Program-made: the position numbers and the translations under genes
The notes under the pieces: generated by a model
The model's database searches: none
What the model was told of the DNA's origin: nothing
What the model saw: only the letters and a program-made list of their open reading frames with translations
Assembly: GCF_036250735.1 (NCBI RefSeq)
Contig: NZ_CP109430.1
Coordinates: 7,378,001 to 7,442,000, forward strand
DNA from: Streptosporangium sp. NBC_01495
Lineage (GTDB): Bacteria > Actinomycetota > Actinomycetes > Streptosporangiales > Streptosporangiaceae
DNA: 64,000 nt
Reading direction: 5' to 3'
In this document: one piece after another, positions 62,105-64,000 of the stretch
Layout of the letters: the number at the start of each line of letters is the position of its first letter
How positions within the stretch are numbered: the stretch's first letter is position 1

Positions 62105-62932
62105 ATCAACGCCGCGTTGCTGCTCCTGGCCGACTCCCGGTTGCCCGCCGGGGGCCACGCCCACTCCGGGGGCGCCGAGGAGGCGGTCAGGATCGGTGCG
62201 ATCCACGACCTTCCCGGCCTCGCCGCCTTCCTGCGGGGCCGCCTGGCCACCGCGGGCCTGGTGACGGCCGCCCTCGCCGCCGCGGCCTGCGAGCTCGGCG
62301 CGGCCCACCTCTCCGCGAGCCTCCCGCCCCCGGCGAGCGGCCCACCGGCGGAGGTTCCCGCGCGGGCGAACGGCGTCGCCCCCGCTCCCAGGCACGGTCC
62401 CGCTCCCGCGAACGGCTCGTCTCCGGATCCGGAGACGAGCCGTTCCGGGTGGATACGCCTGGACGCGGAGGCCGACGCCAGGATCTCCTCGCCCGCCCAG
62501 CGGGTGGCGAGCCGCACGCAGGGCAGGCTGCTGCTGCGGACCTCGCGGAGGATCTGGCCCTCCCCGGTGCTCGACGCGTCGGCCGGGGCCGTCTCCCAGG
62601 GAGTCCACCACCCCCTCGCGCTCGGCGCGGTGGCGGCCGTCGCGGGCTGCTCCCCCGCCGAGGCCGCCCTCGCGGCGGCCTACACCTCCGTCACCGGACC
62701 CGCCACGGCGGCGGTACGGCTGCTGGGCCTCGACCCGGTCGCCGTCCACCGCCTGCTCGCCGACCTCGCCCCGGCCATGGAAAGGGTCGCGGCCACCGTC
62801 ACCACCGGAGAGTCCGGGAAGTCCCGGGACTCCCCGGACTCCTGGGAGTCACTGCCCGCGCACGCCGCCCCCGCGCTCGACCTGCTCGCCGAACAGCACA
62901 TCCGCGCAGATCTGAGGCTCTTCGTCTCCTGA
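62105..62932 (+). CDS. ureF: Urease accessory protein UreF (possible ATC start)
   Basis: About 275 residues. UreF works with UreD and UreG to deliver nickel. 'LLLLADSRLPAGGHAHSGG' is the family N-terminus. A Pro/Ala-rich insert (about 75-120) separates it from the C-terminal half ('VSQGVHHPLALGAVAAVAG'). AGGGAGG at 62091-62097 is ideally spaced from an ATC codon at 62105, whereas the first legal start, TTG 62117, is 19 nt away. Either an unusual AUC start is used or the base call is wrong. Confidence 0.87.
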   Translation: MNAALLLLADSRLPAGGHAHSGGAEEAVRIGAIHDLPGLAAFLRGRLATAGLVTAALAAAACELGAAHLSASLPPPASGPPAEVPARANGVAPAPRHGPAPANGSSPDPETSRSGWIRLDAEADARISSPAQRVASRTQGRLLLRTSRRIWPSPVLDASAGAVSQGVHHPLALGAVAAVAGCSPAEAALAAAYTSVTGPATAAVRLLGLDPVAVHRLLADLAPAMERVAATVTTGESGKSRDSPDSWESLPAHAAPALDLLAEQHIRADLRLFVS

Positions 62933-62960
62933 CGACCACCTGGAAGGACGGTGACCCCCC

Positions 62961-63629
62961 ATGGGCGCCAACCACGACGACCACCACCACGCCGCCGACC
63001 CTCACGGACGAGCACTGCGTCTGGGCATCGGAGGGCCCGTCGGCAGCGGCAAGACCGCGCTGACCGCGGCCCTGTGCCGGACGCTCGGCCCCTCGATGCG
63101 CCTGGGTGTGGTGACCAACGACATCTACACCACCGAGGACGCCGACTTCCTGCGCAGGGCGGGCGTGCTCGATCCGGAGCGGATCGTCGCCGTCCAGACC
63201 GGGTGCTGCCCGCACACCGCCATCCGCGACGACATCGCGGCCAACCTCGACGCGGTGGAGACCCTGGAGGAGCGGTTCGGCCCGCTCGACCTGGTGATCG
63301 TGGAGAGCGGCGGTGACAACCTCACGGCCACCTTCAGCAGGGGCCTGGCCGACCGGCAGATCTTCGTACTGGACGTGTCCGGCGGCGACAAGGTCCCGCG
63401 CAAGGGCGGCCCCGGCGTGACGACGGCCGACCTGCTCGTGGTCAACAAGACCGACCTGGCCCCGATGGTCGGCGCGGACCTCACGGTCATGTCCCGCGAC
63501 GCGGCGGCCGTACGGGAGGGCAGGCCCGTGCTGTTCACCTCGATCAGGGAGGATCCGAGCGCGCACGCGGTCTCCGACTGGGTCACCGGCCTGGTCGAGT
63601 CCTGGGCCCACGAGCACTCCAACGCCTGA
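62961..63629 (+). CDS. ureG: Urease accessory GTPase UreG
   Basis: A 222-residue SIMIBI GTPase loading nickel into urease. P-loop '[12 protein letters not shown]', metal-binding '[10 protein letters not shown]', '[12 protein letters not shown]', 'VNKTDLAP'. The N-terminus is His-rich ('[11 protein letters not shown]'), as in many actinobacterial UreG proteins, and may store nickel. Confidence 0.95.
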   Translation: MGANHDDHHHAADPHGRALRLGIGGPVGSGKTALTAALCRTLGPSMRLGVVTNDIYTTEDADFLRRAGVLDPERIVAVQTGCCPHTAIRDDIAANLDAVETLEERFGPLDLVIVESGGDNLTATFSRGLADRQIFVLDVSGGDKVPRKGGPGVTTADLLVVNKTDLAPMVGADLTVMSRDAAAVREGRPVLFTSIREDPSAHAVSDWVTGLVESWAHEHSNA

Positions 63630-63634
63630 CCTCA

Positions 63635-64000
63635 TGTCCGTCACCGACTCCGCCCCGGCTCCCGCCCCCGTCCACGACGACGCCCCCACGCCCGCGCGGC
63701 CCGTACGTCCCGAGCCGGGGCGGGCCGGGCGGCGGTCGATGAGGGCGCGGGCGGCGATCGCCACCCGGCTGGACTCCGGCGGCCGGACCGTCCTGGCCAC
63801 GATGCGTTCGGGGCCGCCGCTCACGGTGCGGGCGACCGCGCCTGGCCGGGTGCACCTGGTGTCCACCGCCGCGGGTCCGCTGGGCGGCGACGACCTGGCC
63901 CTCGACATCGAGGTGGCGCCGGGCACCGCGCTGGAGGTGCGGTCGGTCGCGAGCACGCTGGTGCTGCCCGGCTCCGCGGGGGCCGAGTCGCTGATGACGA
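63635..64000 (+). CDS. ureD: Urease accessory protein UreD (5' part; runs off the window)
   Basis: 122 codons visible. After a Pro/Ala-rich stretch, 'RAAIATRLDSGGRTVLATMR', 'VHLVSTAAGPLGGDDLALDI' and 'VAPGTALEVRSVASTLVLPG' match UreD/UreH. The ATG at 63635 has no clear ribosome-binding site; ATG 63740 (residue 36) is a plausible shorter start because the conserved part begins there. Confidence 0.88.

Overview
The window is very GC-rich DNA with overlapping start and stop codons, many GTG/TTG starts and several apparently leaderless genes. It also carries a Streptomyces-subtilisin-inhibitor-like protein, an AldO-like alditol oxidase, CGNR and DUF2630 proteins and a recO-uppS pair. Together these point to an actinomycete chromosome, probably Streptosporangiales or a relative (inference). 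It looks like ordinary chromosome with small accessory patches: a solo restriction-type gene and an insertion-sequence relic. I see no tRNA, rRNA, CRISPR array, complete IS or phage.

Region 1 (1-16.6 kb) is an oxalate/formyl-CoA/formate module. Minus strand: a ThDP-dependent oxalyl-CoA decarboxylase/2-hydroxyacyl-CoA lyase-like enzyme, formyl-CoA:oxalate CoA-transferase, an NDP-forming acyl-CoA ligase, an Nramp-fold transporter without the metal motifs, a small membrane protein and TerC, preceded by a MoeA-like protein. Plus strand: a PanE-like reductase, then a NAD-type formate dehydrogenase whose alpha subunit is split into two genes in inverted order around a NuoE-NuoF fusion, then fdhD. 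Three promoters (decarboxylase, reductase, formate dehydrogenase) share a 21-bp element, suggesting one regulon.

Region 2 (16.7-29 kb): a zinc-uptake operon znuACB-zur behind a Zur-like box; a CGNR regulator; beta-carbonic anhydrase; a TetR-controlled DUF998/SDR pair; an enoyl-CoA hydratase; uppS-recO; a CDP-alcohol phosphotransferase with a DUF5941-like partner.

Region 3 (28.5-39 kb) is nitrogen-centred: Lrp/AsnC regulator, arginine dihydrolase-like amidinotransferase, ornithine aminotransferase, PhoD-like phosphodiesterase, Glu/Leu dehydrogenase, MarR. It ends with an amide cluster: AmiC-like cytosolic receptor, APC permease, a 32-residue peptide and acetamidase/formamidase.

Region 4 (39-49 kb): oxidoreductases; a TetR gene with an array of three operator copies; a DUF262-DUF1524-RAMA defence-type protein followed by a 40-bp perfect palindrome and a decayed tetR copy; alditol oxidase; a DksA/TraR protein; a proline-stalked SSI-type protease inhibitor.

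Region 5 (49-64 kb): leuA with a leucine-rich leader peptide; DUF2630; a membrane-tethered solute-binding protein with a charged repeat tail plus a multi-pass partner; the urea ABC transporter urtABCDE, interrupted between urtB and urtC by a tnpB/omega-RNA relic; and, divergently, urease ureABCFG and the start of ureD. Urea uptake, amide hydrolysis and arginine breakdown all yield ammonia, and the Glu/Leu dehydrogenase may link that ammonia to glutamate.
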